Of a stretch of DNA of 64,000 nucleotides, positions 29,235-39,681 are shown piece by piece. The DNA is from Pyropia yezoensis. Taxonomy: Eukaryota; Rhodophyta; Bangiophyceae; Bangiales; Bangiaceae. The position numbers and the translations under genes were made by a program. The notes beneath the pieces were generated by a model. The model was not told where the DNA came from and made no database searches. It worked only from the letters and a program-made list of their open reading frames with translations. Location: NCBI GenBank assembly GCA_009829735.1, contig CM020620.1, positions 12,025,420 to 12,089,419 on the forward strand. The letters are read 5' to 3'. Position 1 is the stretch's first letter, and the number at the start of each line of letters is the position of its first letter.

Positions 29235-30852
29235 ACGTTGGGGACGATGCCGAGAGGGGGAACGGCAACGGTGCCGTGGTGGCCGATGCGGAGAGGAGGG
29301 AGGGGGAGGCGGGGGGTGCACCAGGAGTGGGATCGTCGCCGGTTTGAGGCGGCCGTGCCCAGTGGGGTTCTCTCTGGGCCATCGGTGCTGTGTTGTGGCT
29401 TTTTTGATGAGCTCGTCATGCATTGTGCACCCCTCTACGACACATCGTGACGTCCTCGGCGAGAATGCATGGAGAGGTAAAGAGATGCGGGTTTGCAATT
29501 TCCGTCGTTTGTCCTGATTTCTCATCTGCGCCTGAATCAGGTTCAGTAGTTACACAGCTGTCGTAGCTACAGGAGCGTACAGTAATGCCGCGGGCTTTCC
29601 CGAGCACCCGGAAAGGCGCAGGCTAGAAGCGGACGGGGATGGACACGAACACCACGTTCATCCCTATTTAAATCGGTCCGGCGGAGGGAGGGGGGGCTGG
29701 GGGCGGGACTGGGGGAGGTGGTGGTGCCGGCAGATGGCGCACCTGCGGTCGGCTGCCGGGGAACCCCGCAGGCTTCTTCTGCCACCGTGTTCACTTCTGT
29801 CAATCCCCTCTTGTGGGGGAGGCGGCGGGCAGAAGCGGCAGCGGGGACGGCGTGTCCCGTACAAAAGACGTCCTGGCGCCTGTCACGGCAGGGTCATGGC
29901 GGGCGCCCGGCGCAGGGTCGAGTAAAAAAAATTAGTCAGGTCGGGAGCCGCAACGCCCATGAATCCCGCGCGCTCGGGTGGTGGGGCGCCCGCCGTCGCG
30001 CGGCCACAGGCCGCACCGCTGCCGCTGGATTGCTGGCGGGGCCCCACCCCCGCGGCCGGCGGGGCCACGCCGGGGCCCCCCGGGGGAAGGTGGCGAGCGA
30101 CACCCCCCCCCGGCGGCGGTGGCGGCAGCGGCGGACGCCGCGTCACCACACTGTGGTGGGATGCCCGGCAGCCGGAGGTCCCCGCGGGGCGGTCCCGCGC
30201 GCTCGCGGCTGCGCCACCCCTGCCGACCTCACCACCACCATCCGAGGGGGGCAACTCAACGGTACATCCGCTGGGCGGCGCCAGGGCGGGTTCAGGTCCC
30301 CCAGGCCGTGACTGTTTTTGTTTTTTTTTCGCTCTCCTTGTGGCCCCTGTCGCGCGGGGCGTGCGGCGTGCGTGCGCAGGCGCCTGCGAGACCTAGGCAT
30401 GCCTCGCCTTGCGCGGGGGGGGGGAGGGGCGGAAGCGGGGGGGGCACGACGCCACCGCCACTCGGGGTACCCCCTGCAGGCCGGCATCCCAGGGGGCGGC
30501 CGCCGGCGCCGACGAGGTTTTGGCCGACCCCGGCAGGAATCCCCCACCCTCAACCACCCCCCCCCTGCGCCGCGCGCACGCTCACGCGCCGAACCCCCGC
30601 CCGGGGCCCCTCCCGCCCGTGCCCTACTGCCCAGCAGTGGTGCGACCGGTCGAGCTGGTGGCGGCGGTCGCAGTAACAGCCAACCTTGCCCGTCTCATCC
30701 AAACACGCAGCCGCCCCCCGCCCCACCGCCAAGAACCGACCAGTGCCCCTTCCTGCACACGCGCTGCCGCGGCTGGGGCGGTTTTTGCCATAGGGCACCC
30801 CCACCCGCGGGCCGGGGTGCACCGTGGCGGTCGCGCCGGGCGCGGCGTGCCC
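29235..30852. other. Spacer between the RING and alpha-kinase genes
   Basis: CTATTTAAATC near 29660 is an isolated AT-rich site that could be a TATA element for either strand. Frames exist on both strands around 29.7-30.6 kb but none shows a domain; a minus frame ending near 29883 (GFMGVAAPDLTNFFYSTLRR) is the best of them. Confidence 0.35.
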
Positions 30853-30858
30853 TATAAA
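30853..30858 (+). promoter_or_regulatory. TATA box of the alpha-kinase gene
   Basis: TATAAA lies 323 bases before the ATG in otherwise GC-rich DNA. A pyrimidine tract ending CCCACAG at about 31133 could be the acceptor of a leader intron. Confidence 0.5.
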
Positions 30859-31175
30859 GAGAGGAGGGCGAGAGGGGGGGGGGCAGGAGGGGAGGGGGCG
30901 GCGGTGCACCCTTCTACCTAGACCGTCGTCACTACGCCGACAGGCCCGGCGGTGTGCAGGCTGCGGTCGACCCCAACGGAACGCGCCGAGCACTCCCCCC
31001 GCGCCCTGCGCAACCGCAGTCGGCCGGCCCATCAAGCGCCCGTCCCCACGGGGGGTCGCGCATTCCTTGCATCACCGCCCCCCCCTCGCCCCCCCCCCCT
31101 CCCCCCCCCCTCCCACCACCACCCACAGCCGCCTCCGCCGCCGCTTTGCTCGTCAAGGTCAAGTATCCCACAGTC

Positions 31176-32030
31176 ATGGGTGTGGCAAGCGGGCTGCGGA
31201 CGTGCAAGAGCTGCGGCCACCGCCGGCCGCTCGACGACTACAGCGCGGAGGAATGGGTCAAGGGAGCAGGCATGGCCATCTGCGCTGGGTGTGTTGCCAA
31301 TGCAGACGGGTTGGCAGAGGGGGAAGCGATTGATACTTGCCGTGACAGCCAGGACGCGCTCAAAGGAACCATTGAGAATGGCCAGCTGCAGAAGCCGTTT
31401 GCCCAAGGCGCGTTCCGCTTTGTGGCATCGGGTCGGTACGTGGGAGGGAGCCTGGACGGGAAGAAGAACGTCTGCAAGTGGTTTAAGACTGGCGCAACGT
31501 TTGATAAGACCTACTTCTCGCTTGACATCAAGGCTGTGGACAAGGCAATGGAGCTGGTGCGGGCGTTCAACAAGGAAGAGATTATCCGCGGCATTGTCCG
31601 AGTGAACCGGCCCTCTGTGTGGCATTTCAAGGCCAACTGCGGGCCCAACTGGGCGGGGAAGAACTGCCTAGATGAGCCCTACATCCACAACTTTGAGCAC
31701 TTCAACTCCAACACCGGGTGGAGCGACACGTCTGTCCGCTGGGGGGAGGTGATGCAAGCGCTGAGCCACTTTTCGTACCACCACACCCGCGGGCAGTTCA
31801 TGCTGGTGGACCTGCAGGGCGGCGTCTTCCCCGGGGGCGTCATCCTCAGCGACCCGGTCATCCTCAGCGAGGACCGGTCGTACGAGGTGACCGACCTGGG
31901 GCCCCGCGGCATCAGCAGCTTCTTTGCCGCTCACATGTGCACCGACTGGTGCCGCCGCTCGTGGTCAAAGCCCGCCAGCCGCACCCGCTACTACGCGACA
32001 GTCAAGTCGACGACGATGGAGGAATGCTGA
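31176..32030 (+). CDS. Atypical alpha-kinase with an N-terminal CxxC...CxxC zinc motif
   Basis: 284 residues, no intron in the coding part. Residues 10-39 hold C10, C13, C36 and C39 around RRPLDDYSAEEW, a pattern like Stc1-type zinc domains (C-x2-C, a W, C-x2-C). Residues about 77-262 fit an alpha-kinase (MHCK/EF2K family) domain: lysines at 97-104 for ATP, VDLQGG at 211-216, LSDPVI at 224-229, TDLGPRGI at 239-246, and the family zinc site H253-x-C255-x3-C259 (HMCTDWC). Such kinases phosphorylate Ser/Thr in helical contexts; the substrate here is unknown. The start ATG is chosen because the zinc motif follows at once and upstream residues are Pro-rich; the frame is open to 30954. No EF2K-type calmodulin or SEL1 region is present. 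Confidence 0.85.
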   Translation: MGVASGLRTCKSCGHRRPLDDYSAEEWVKGAGMAICAGCVANADGLAEGEAIDTCRDSQDALKGTIENGQLQKPFAQGAFRFVASGRYVGGSLDGKKNVCKWFKTGATFDKTYFSLDIKAVDKAMELVRAFNKEEIIRGIVRVNRPSVWHFKANCGPNWAGKNCLDEPYIHNFEHFNSNTGWSDTSVRWGEVMQALSHFSYHHTRGQFMLVDLQGGVFPGGVILSDPVILSEDRSYEVTDLGPRGISSFFAAHMCTDWCRRSWSKPASRTRYYATVKSTTMEEC

Positions 32031-34086
32031 GGGTCGGGATGAGATGCCGTGTGGGGTGATGCTTGTCTCTGTTTCGGTTTCCCTTTCTGTTGCTGCCTGC
32101 GAATCCTGGGCAGTGACAGTGACAGTGAGTGTTGTTGGCGTTGCTCGCGTGTCTCTTGTGGCCCGACCAGACGGATTGTGAGGCCGCCGCCCGGCAGTGG
32201 GGGGCCCCTGTAGATTACTTTTCATCTCCTGCATGTACATACATACGTCAGGTACAGTACATATGCCCTTGGATTCTCGTCATCGTCTTTGTCGCTGCTG
32301 CCTTGTCAATTATCAAGACAGCAGCTTTACTATCTTCGTCCATGGGGGTGCGCCCGCGACTTCTGCCCGCCTCCTCCTCCGGCGGTTGTGGCGGCCGCCG
32401 TCCCCAGACGGCCCCTGCGCAGCCTTCGCCACGGCCAGCTGGGGTCCCCCCCCCCTTAGCCTAGCGGTCAGGGGCGGTGGCTCTCCCCTCCCTGGTCCGC
32501 ATCAGCCAGTCGCCTCCCCCACCCCCTCCCACCCCACCAGGTGCCGACATCTTTTGTGTGGCCTGCGCCCCCCCTGAAGTCGACCATGCCGACCACACCC
32601 CGCTGCGGCCGGTGGCTTCACAAAGAACCCCCAGAGAACGGCAGGGGAGCTCTGGCAAAGCCTGTTGACGAGAACAAGAACGAGAGCCAGAGTGCTGCCG
32701 CTCCCGGTCCATCTAAGAGAGGTCGATTGGCGTTTTTTTTTTTTTTTCTTCAACAGCCTATAAAGCCCCGATCACGACGCCTAATACAACCTTGAGTGGT
32801 ATAGGCGGCATGCTGATGAGCTCTTCTTTCCTCTCGTATCATCCGCTCCTTTTTTGCTTCTATGTATCATGAGCACCATGTGCAGAAGTGCCGCCGGTGC
32901 AATCTGTGTCTGCACCTCCAAGCAGTCGGATTGCCCTCCCCAATGGCCTTTCAAGAGGGGTCCCACATGTCAGACTTTATCACAGATCCTCAGAGTTTAT
33001 CATCGTGACTCAAATGGCCGCCGCAAGCGGCTCGCCCCACAATGCGCCGCCAGCCGGTGGGCCCACCCCTATTTTCACTGTCCAGTCCAATTTCAGCGCT
33101 CATTCGAGGGATCGGAAGGTATCGGTCCAGCGATTCGACAGCGTTCGTAATTCGAACGCTGAACTTCGTATACGCGTCAAGGTCACAAATAGCTTCTCCG
33201 CATGGTCGTCGACTGATAGTAATTCTTTCTCCGTAGCAGTGCGCAGGAGGCAGAGTTGCAGATTGTTCTTCGCGGCCGACGCGGGACGAGCCAGTGACTC
33301 CTACGGGCTGGGGCACGTGACTGATCCGACGGACCACCATCTGATTGGACGGGCGGGCGGGGTGTCTTTTGGGCGGTCCCGGCATGACCGCCCGTTTCAT
33401 GACGAGGATTGTATCCCTCGGTACAGCGAGGCTGCCTTTCCCCCCCCCCCCCCCCCCCCGACACAGAACATGCCCGTCGGGTGGGTTGGGCCGACTGCGA
33501 CCTTGTCGCTGGCGGGGATCGCGGCGGGAGCGCGTGCGTCGGCCCGCTCTGCGCGAGAGAGAGACTGCGAGGGGGGGGAGGGCGGGCGGGACGGGTGGGG
33601 AGGCGCGGGCCCCTGAGGAAAGATGGCCGTGTGCGCGTGCCTCGGACGGGGGGAGGCGGGAGGCGGCGGCGCTTCCCCCACCGTTGATTCCACAAAAAGG
33701 CGAGAGGCGTGGCCGAGAGGGGAACACCCCACCACGTACAAATAGGCTTGAGGGGGGGGGGGGGGGCAGGCGCGTCCGGGCCTCTTCAGCCTCCGACGGC
33801 TCGCCCCGTCTTTTCCCTCTCCACCGGGACAAATAGTGTCCGCGGACTGCGACTTTGCGTGCTCGCGCTCCCCCCTGTTCCCTCCGCCTATCCGCTCCCC
33901 TACTCCCTTATAGTGTGACCGCGCACTGCCTCCTTGCCCCCCGGTCTTTCGCCCATACCCTCTCTGCCTCATCGCGGGAGGCGCATTCCACGCGTCGGTC
34001 CCCCCACTTGAATTTTGTCGCAGACGTCTCCGCGAGGCTCCTCGCCCCCTCCCCCCACCCCCCCCTTCCCCCTCCTCCAAGGGACC
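32031..34086. other. Spacer between alpha-kinase and the Ala-rich gene
   Basis: GTACAGTAC at 32252..32260 sits 222 bases after the kinase stop. T-rich runs lie near 32735-32750. 32860-33300 is moderate in GC and may be old unique sequence, without a supported frame. The last 130 bases are C-rich leader. Confidence 0.45.
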
Positions 34087-36276
34087 ATGGTGCCAGCGGC
34101 GGCAGAGGCCGGCACGTCCACGTCGGACGACTTGCTCCCGCTACCCCTCCGGCGGCCCACGACAGGTGCCATGACAGATGGCCCCCGCCGCGACGGCGAG
34201 GGCGCCTCCCTGGCCGTCGCGGCTGCCGTCGCAAAGGCAGCGGTGGCGGCAGCGTTGGCGACAGCGGCGACCGTCGAAGGGCCGCCGCCGCCGCCACGCC
34301 GCACCGACCGCCTCCTCGCGGCGACGGTGGCGGCAGCCGTGCCGCCGGCGCCCCCCTCCACCGCCACCGCCACTACCGCCGACTGGGCCGCCGCCGACCG
34401 GGTGGCGAGGCTGTACCGACGGCTCGAGTCACTCGACAGTTCGGAAATGCTGGTGCTGGTGGCGGGCAGCCTCCCAGACAGTGACGGTGAGGAGCTGCTC
34501 GCCGTCCAAGCGGCCTTGAGGGGCGGGCACGGACACAGAGACGGCGGAGGTGGGGGCGACGCGGGAGGTGGCGGCGGCAGCAGCGTTGGGGCGGCGGCCA
34601 CGGGGTTCACCCAGCTAGCAGCCGTCCCCCCCGAGACGGGGGGCGTCGAGCTGCCGTCGTGGGCGTCCACGGGCGCCACGCACGTGCGCATCCACACCCG
34701 CTGCATGTCCTTTTCATCTGACGGCGCTCATGACGGGGATGGCGACGGCGGTGGCGGCGACCGCGGCGGCGGCGGTGGCGGCGGCTGCGGCGGTGACGAG
34801 CGCGGCGGCGGGGCCTCCCAGCTCGGCTCGTCCATCAGCGCCGAGGCGCTCGCACGCGTCGACCGGGCATCGTCGCCTGCGGCGCCCGCCGCCGTCGCCG
34901 CCATGTACGGCAGCGGCGAAGACCACGGCGGGGGGGCGCCGTCGTGGGGCTTTGCCTGCCGCCCACTCCCGTCGGCCGCGGTGGACGTGCCAATGGCGCC
35001 ACGGGAGGAGGCTCCGCGTTGGGAGACAGACGTGGACGGGGCCGAGGCAGCTGCGGCGGCGGCGGCGGCGGCGGCGACGGTGGAGGGGGGGTGGGGGGGC
35101 GGCTGCCTTGGCGGCGGCGATCGGAACCCGTACGGCGACGGTGGCGGCGGCAGCCTGAGTGGCAGCGTGGAAAGCGCGTGCACGCTGCCACTGTCGACGG
35201 CACCACCGTCGGCCGCCGACGACGGCCTGTGGCTTGCCGTCGACACGCCCGGCGGCGGTGACCCGATGCAGGGCTTGACACCGTCGCCCGTGGGAGTGGC
35301 GGCTACGGGAGCAACGGTGGCGGAGGCGGAGGCGGAGGCGGCGGCGGCGGTGGCGGTGGAGGCGGTGGCCTCGGCCTCAGCGGCGCGCCCCCCCCGCCCG
35401 CACCTCTTCCCCCCGGGCGCCCCAAGCCGGGCCCTCGACGAAACGCTAGCCGCCATCGTCGCCACCGCCGGCCAGGCCGCCCGCAAGGGCCCCGACACTG
35501 CCGCTTCGCGCCATGCGCTCCCTCCGGCCGCCGTCGCGGTCCTTGCCGCCAGCACCGACCGCCACGAGGCGGTGGTCATGTCGGCAGCGACCGCGGCGGC
35601 GACCGCGGCGGCGGCGGCGGTGACGACGACGGGGACGATGGCGGTAACAGCCGGTGGCGGTGGTGGTGGTGATGGCGGCAGTGGTGGTGGTGGTGGCGGC
35701 AGGCCGGGCCCTGCCCTGATTACCGTTGCCGCCGCCGCCGCTGCCGCCGCCGGGAAGCACCTGCGGGTGTGGCGCGGTGATTTGGCGGCGGTGGTTGCGG
35801 CGGCGAAGGCGGCAGAGGCAGACGCCCCCTCCCCGACGAGCCGCTCGGCCGACGCGGACGTTGCGGCGGGCAAGCGCCGCGAAGCGGACGTGGTCGCCGG
35901 CAAGCGCCACGAGACAGACGTGTACGAGGCGGCGCTGCTGGCGGCGGTCCCGCCTGCCGCCGCCGCCGCGGCGGAAGCCGCCGCCACCGCCGCCCGCCTG
36001 GCCGAGGTCCTGCCCCGCAAGGCGGCCAAGGCGGCGGCAGACGCCGCCCGCGCCGCCGCCGCCGCCGCCACCGCCACCGCCACTGCCGCCACCGTGGCGG
36101 GCGCAGCGATCACGACAGACGCCGGTGCCACCGCCGCAAAGATGGCGTGGGCAGACAAGAACCGGCGCGCCAACAACCGCATCAGCGCGGCGGGCACACG
36201 CGCGGCACGCGCGGCGCTCGTCGCCACGCTCGAGGCAACGCTGCGCGGGGGGGTGTGGCGGGGGGGGGGGGTGTGA
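34087..36276 (+). CDS. Ala/Gly-rich protein of unknown function
   Basis: The ATG at 34087 has a strong context (gggaccATGg) and gives about 729 residues. There are few ordered parts: an Ala-rich helix (residues about 40-60), a short acidic helical stretch RVARLYRRLESLDSSEMLVLVAG near 110-132, scattered Gly/Asp runs, a helical segment with the repeated DVxAGKRxEAD unit (about 593-613), and a basic C-terminus (ADKNRRANNRISAAG). No known domain, signal or membrane segment. Codon bias is strong and the opposite strand is also open, so part of the length could be composition, but the strong start and the charged helical islands favour a real gene. Confidence 0.5.
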   Translation: MVPAAAEAGTSTSDDLLPLPLRRPTTGAMTDGPRRDGEGASLAVAAAVAKAAVAAALATAATVEGPPPPPRRTDRLLAATVAAAVPPAPPSTATATTADWAAADRVARLYRRLESLDSSEMLVLVAGSLPDSDGEELLAVQAALRGGHGHRDGGGGGDAGGGGGSSVGAAATGFTQLAAVPPETGGVELPSWASTGATHVRIHTRCMSFSSDGAHDGDGDGGGGDRGGGGGGGCGGDERGGGASQLGSSISAEALARVDRASSPAAPAAVAAMYGSGEDHGGGAPSWGFACRPLPSAAVDVPMAPREEAPRWETDVDGAEAAAAAAAAAATVEGGWGGGCLGGGDRNPYGDGGGGSLSGSVESACTLPLSTAPPSAADDGLWLAVDTPGGGDPMQGLTPSPVGVAATGATVAEAEAEAAAAVAVEAVASASAARPPRPHLFPPGAPSRALDETLAAIVATAGQAARKGPDTAASRHALPPAAVAVLAASTDRHEAVVMSAATAAATAAAAAVTTTGTMAVTAGGGGGGDGGSGGGGGGRPGPALITVAAAAAAAAGKHLRVWRGDLAAVVAAAKAAEADAPSPTSRSADADVAAGKRREADVVAGKRHETDVYEAALLAAVPPAAAAAAEAAATAARLAEVLPRKAAKAAADAARAAAAAATATATAATVAGAAITTDAGATAAKMAWADKNRRANNRISAAGTRAARAALVATLEATLRGGVWRGGGV

Positions 36277-37647
36277 CGTTTGTGGCCCCTTTGGGGGGCA
36301 GGGGGGGGGAGGAGGCGGCGGTTGAGAGGGGGACGGCCGGCCTGGCGGGTGGGCGGGCGGATGGGCGGGTGGACCGGCGGGGGGCGCGCTGGAGGGTGAG
36401 GGACATGCTTGCGCGCTGACGGACGAAAGGACGGACGGACGGGCGGGCGGGCGGGCGGGCAGGCGGGCGTGCCGGAGAAAACTGCCGGCCGTCGTGCGCA
36501 GTCGGCGACGATGGTGACAACGGGGACGGTGGGCCCTCGGCCGGCAGGGACGGCGCTCATTGCGGCTGCACGGCGGTGATGCTGACAGTGGCGACGGAGG
36601 CGATGACGACGTGGACCGCCCGAGCCATCGGATCAACTCCACGGCGTGCCGCAATTTTTGTACACAATTAAATATATATGTACCGCCAGCCGAGACAGAT
36701 GGCCCGGCTCACGCTGCGGAGGCGGCGGGCTCTCCCCGATTGACTGTCAACGACAGCCCACCGCGGTGCCGGTGCTTTCCTCTGGTGCGCGGGGCCACCA
36801 TAACACATGTAGCCTCGCCCGGCTGTGCCAGGTTGGTTTCAGCCGTTCCCCCCCCCCCCGCGCCAAAGGGTTCTCGGAGGGTTCCGGTGAGCGAGGTGTC
36901 GCCCGTGTATTCAAGGCAGCGGCCTACTGCGGACCAGATCAGACCCCCAGAGGGAAGGTAGCCCCCCCAAAAACCGGGCCCTCGCAGATATTTTGCCCCT
37001 CCACGGCGCACGGAGGGGATGAGGGGGGGATGATGAGTAACGTTCCACCGGGACACACGGAAACCACAACCAAGAAGCAGGGGAAAAAAAAAACACGCAG
37101 CCCAGATCTCGGCCGTCGTGGTTGCTCGCACACGGCGTCTCCCCCCCCACCCCACCTCCTCACCGCCGTGTGCAGCTGCCGCCGACGGGGTGCGCGCTCC
37201 CGCCCCACGCCGTCACGCGCATTGGCAGGGAGGGGAGGGGGGGGGGGTGCCTCGCACGGCATTGACGTGGGCACCCGCGGCCGGCACCCCACCACCGCCG
37301 CCGCGCGTGTGCCCGCCGCGACCGCCGACGCCGCTGCCGCTGTCGTCTGGATCGGCGCCGCGCCGCGCCCGCCGCGCCCGCGAGTCACCACCTTGGCGCC
37401 TCCGCGTGGCACTGGGCTCGCCAGTGGTCCATCCCCCCCAACCCCACATCCCCCCCCCCCCCCCCCTCTCTGCTTCCTTGCCCTCGGCCTATTTTTCACG
37501 TCTCGTTGGGGGCTCTGCCGGCCCGGCCAACCTCATCCCGACATCATTCACCCCCCCCCCCCCCCGCCGCCCCGCACGCACCCTTCTCTGTATCCCCTGC
37601 GTGTCCTCCCCCACATCCCCTCTCCCCCCTCTCCCCCTATCGTGACT
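36277..37647. other. Spacer and C-rich leader of the plastid protein gene
   Basis: A GGGC-type tandem run lies at about 36430-36470 and an AT-rich AATTAAATATATATG patch at 36668-36682, a candidate TATA region or 3' processing site. The last 200 bases are C/T rich. Frames open through here are not supported. Confidence 0.45.
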
Positions 37648-39681
37648 ATGGCTCCCCCTGTGGTGCCGGCGGCGGCGGCGTTTGTGCCGGCAGCCGCCGG
37701 CTCTGGCATCGTTGGCGCGTTTGTGCGCCCGTCGCGGGGCGGCGGCCGGGTGGCGGCGGTCTCAACACGGCCGCCGCTGGGCGCTCCCCGTGCCGCCGCA
37801 CCCGTTGCGCCGCGGCTGCTGTCCATGGCCGCCCCGGCCGACCACCATGCTGCGGGTGCCCCCCATGGGGCCGACGCCAACGCCGACGCCGCCGCCGCGG
37901 CGGCGGCGGCGGCAGCGGCAGCGGCCGAGGGGCGGCCATCTACCGACGCGCGGCCAGGTGGCGGCAGCGGCGGCGGGTGGGGCCGCGCCGCCATTGCGGC
38001 GGTGGCGGCGGCGGCGGCGGTGGTGGGCGGCGGGGTCCGCCCCGCGTCGGCGACCAACGCGCTCGTCTCGCGCTTTTATGCGCGCGACGGCGCCCGCGGG
38101 GCGGACCCGGTGGTGACCATGACGGATCAGACCAGCATGTACGCGCTGCCATCGCAGCTCGCGGATGGCGGCGCCGGCGGCGCGGCGGCGGGGGGCCCGT
38201 CTGTGTTTAGCCGGGCGGTGCGGACGGCCAAGGCGGTGGCGCCGGGGGCGGCGGTGACAGCAGTGGTGGTGGTGGGTGGTGGCGTGGCGCTCAAGTCGTG
38301 GCGTGACCGTCGGCTGCGCGCCTTTCAGCAGCAGCTGTCGGGGCTCGACTCGATCTTTGGGGACCTTGGGCTGGACCCCCCCGCGGGGGGGGCAGCGGCG
38401 CCCGTGGATACCGCGCAGATGGCCAAGGACATCCTGGAGCGCTCCAAGACGCGCTACAAGTTCCGTGACGATGATAAGCCGATGAAGAGCGCCGAGCCGG
38501 CAGATGGGGCCAAAGTGAAGCTGGACCTGTTTCAGGGGGGGGGGACGGGCGCCGCGCCCGCGGCGCCGGTGGGTGGTGCGCCCGCCGCAGCGGGCACGCC
38601 CGCGTTTGACATGAACGAGGATGACATCCCGGCGCCGCCGCCGGGGACTACCACCGCCATCAAGCTGCCGGGCGCCGCGACGCCGGGGGCGGTGCGCAAG
38701 GTGACGGGTGGGGCGGCCGCGGCGGCGGCCGTGGCGGGCGGGGGCGGGGTGCCCGCCCCCACCAATGCCGTGGAGACGGCGATTGCCGCGGCGTTTTCGT
38801 CGACAAGCGCCGATACGGCGGCGCTGGCCAGCGGCCTACGCTCTTCCATCTCTGCGGCCGGCGTGGCGGTGCCGTCCTCGCGGTCCGCCTTCAACGCCTA
38901 CGCGTCGGCGCTGGTGAGTGCCACCATTGACGCGGCCGCAGGGGATGTGGGCAACGACGCCAAGGGCGCTACCGCCCTGATGGACCGCCTCGCGGCAGCG
39001 TCGGCGGCCATCACCCGCGCGTCAGTGCTGTCGCGGGAGCTGTATGGCGGCGGCCCCGCGCCGTCGCTCGCCACAGGGGATGCCAAGCCCGTCCCGACGG
39101 TGCCGCTGGACCTCACGTACGTGGGTGCCTACAAGGGCGCCCCCGCCCAGCAAGAAGAGCTGTACCGCCGTTACGCGGTGTGGTGCCTTTCGTCCGAACA
39201 GCGGGTGTCGTCCGACGTGCAGTCGCTGGTGGACATGCAGGCGCTCCTTGGCGTGTCGGACGCGCGTGCTGAGGCGATCAACACGGACATTGCCAAGGGC
39301 ATGTTTGACGTGGCCGTCAACGCCGCCATGGCCGACGGGGACCTGGACGATGAGAACCGCAAGCAGCTGCAGGTGCTCAAGGACAGCTTTGGGGAGCTTC
39401 TCGATGGTGACGCGACCGCGGCGGGCGCCGGCGGCGCCGGCACGCCAGGCGTGCCCACCGACAGCGCGACGGCGCTCAAGACGATGGGCGCGCTGCAGGA
39501 GCTGCTCAAGAACCAGCAGGTGACGTCAGAGGACGTGGCCGAGCTCCGCCGCCTCTGCAAGCAGATGGGCGTGGACATTGACGACATGCTCGCGAGCGCC
39601 GACGCGATGGGCTCCCAGCTCCCGGCTGAGGCCAAGCAGTTTGTCGAGAGCCTCCGGGGGCTGCTCAAGGAGAGCCCTTGA
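37648..39681 (+). CDS. Plastid-targeted Tic110/TerB-like helical protein (tentative)
   Basis: 677 residues from the ATG after CGTGACT. The Ala/Arg/Ser-rich N-terminus (1-60) looks like a plastid transit peptide. A hydrophobic Ala stretch ending in ASA-T near residue 133 resembles a thylakoid or second-stage signal with an A-x-A site. A membrane segment lies near 195-208 (AVTAVVVVGGGVALKSW), followed by basic residues. The middle contains KTRYKFRDDDK and Gly/Pro linkers. The C-terminal third (about 485-677) is helical and unlike the rest: LYRRYAVWCLSSE, QALLGVSDARAEAI, NAAMADGDLDDENRKQL, then two further helical pairs. These G-V-S-D/A-x-x-I and A-M-A-D-G-x-L-D-D-E patterns recall Tic110 and TerB-like repeats. 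It is shorter than plant Tic110. A role in plastid import or membrane scaffolding is an inference. Confidence 0.6.
   Translation: MAPPVVPAAAAFVPAAAGSGIVGAFVRPSRGGGRVAAVSTRPPLGAPRAAAPVAPRLLSMAAPADHHAAGAPHGADANADAAAAAAAAAAAAAEGRPSTDARPGGGSGGGWGRAAIAAVAAAAAVVGGGVRPASATNALVSRFYARDGARGADPVVTMTDQTSMYALPSQLADGGAGGAAAGGPSVFSRAVRTAKAVAPGAAVTAVVVVGGGVALKSWRDRRLRAFQQQLSGLDSIFGDLGLDPPAGGAAAPVDTAQMAKDILERSKTRYKFRDDDKPMKSAEPADGAKVKLDLFQGGGTGAAPAAPVGGAPAAAGTPAFDMNEDDIPAPPPGTTTAIKLPGAATPGAVRKVTGGAAAAAAVAGGGGVPAPTNAVETAIAAAFSSTSADTAALASGLRSSISAAGVAVPSSRSAFNAYASALVSATIDAAAGDVGNDAKGATALMDRLAAASAAITRASVLSRELYGGGPAPSLATGDAKPVPTVPLDLTYVGAYKGAPAQQEELYRRYAVWCLSSEQRVSSDVQSLVDMQALLGVSDARAEAINTDIAKGMFDVAVNAAMADGDLDDENRKQLQVLKDSFGELLDGDATAAGAGGAGTPGVPTDSATALKTMGALQELLKNQQVTSEDVAELRRLCKQMGVDIDDMLASADAMGSQLPAEAKQFVESLRGLLKESP

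Noticed and set aside
32888-33832. Overlapping plus and minus frames after the alpha-kinase gene
   Set aside because: Ser/Arg/Pro-rich on both strands with no domain or splice support.
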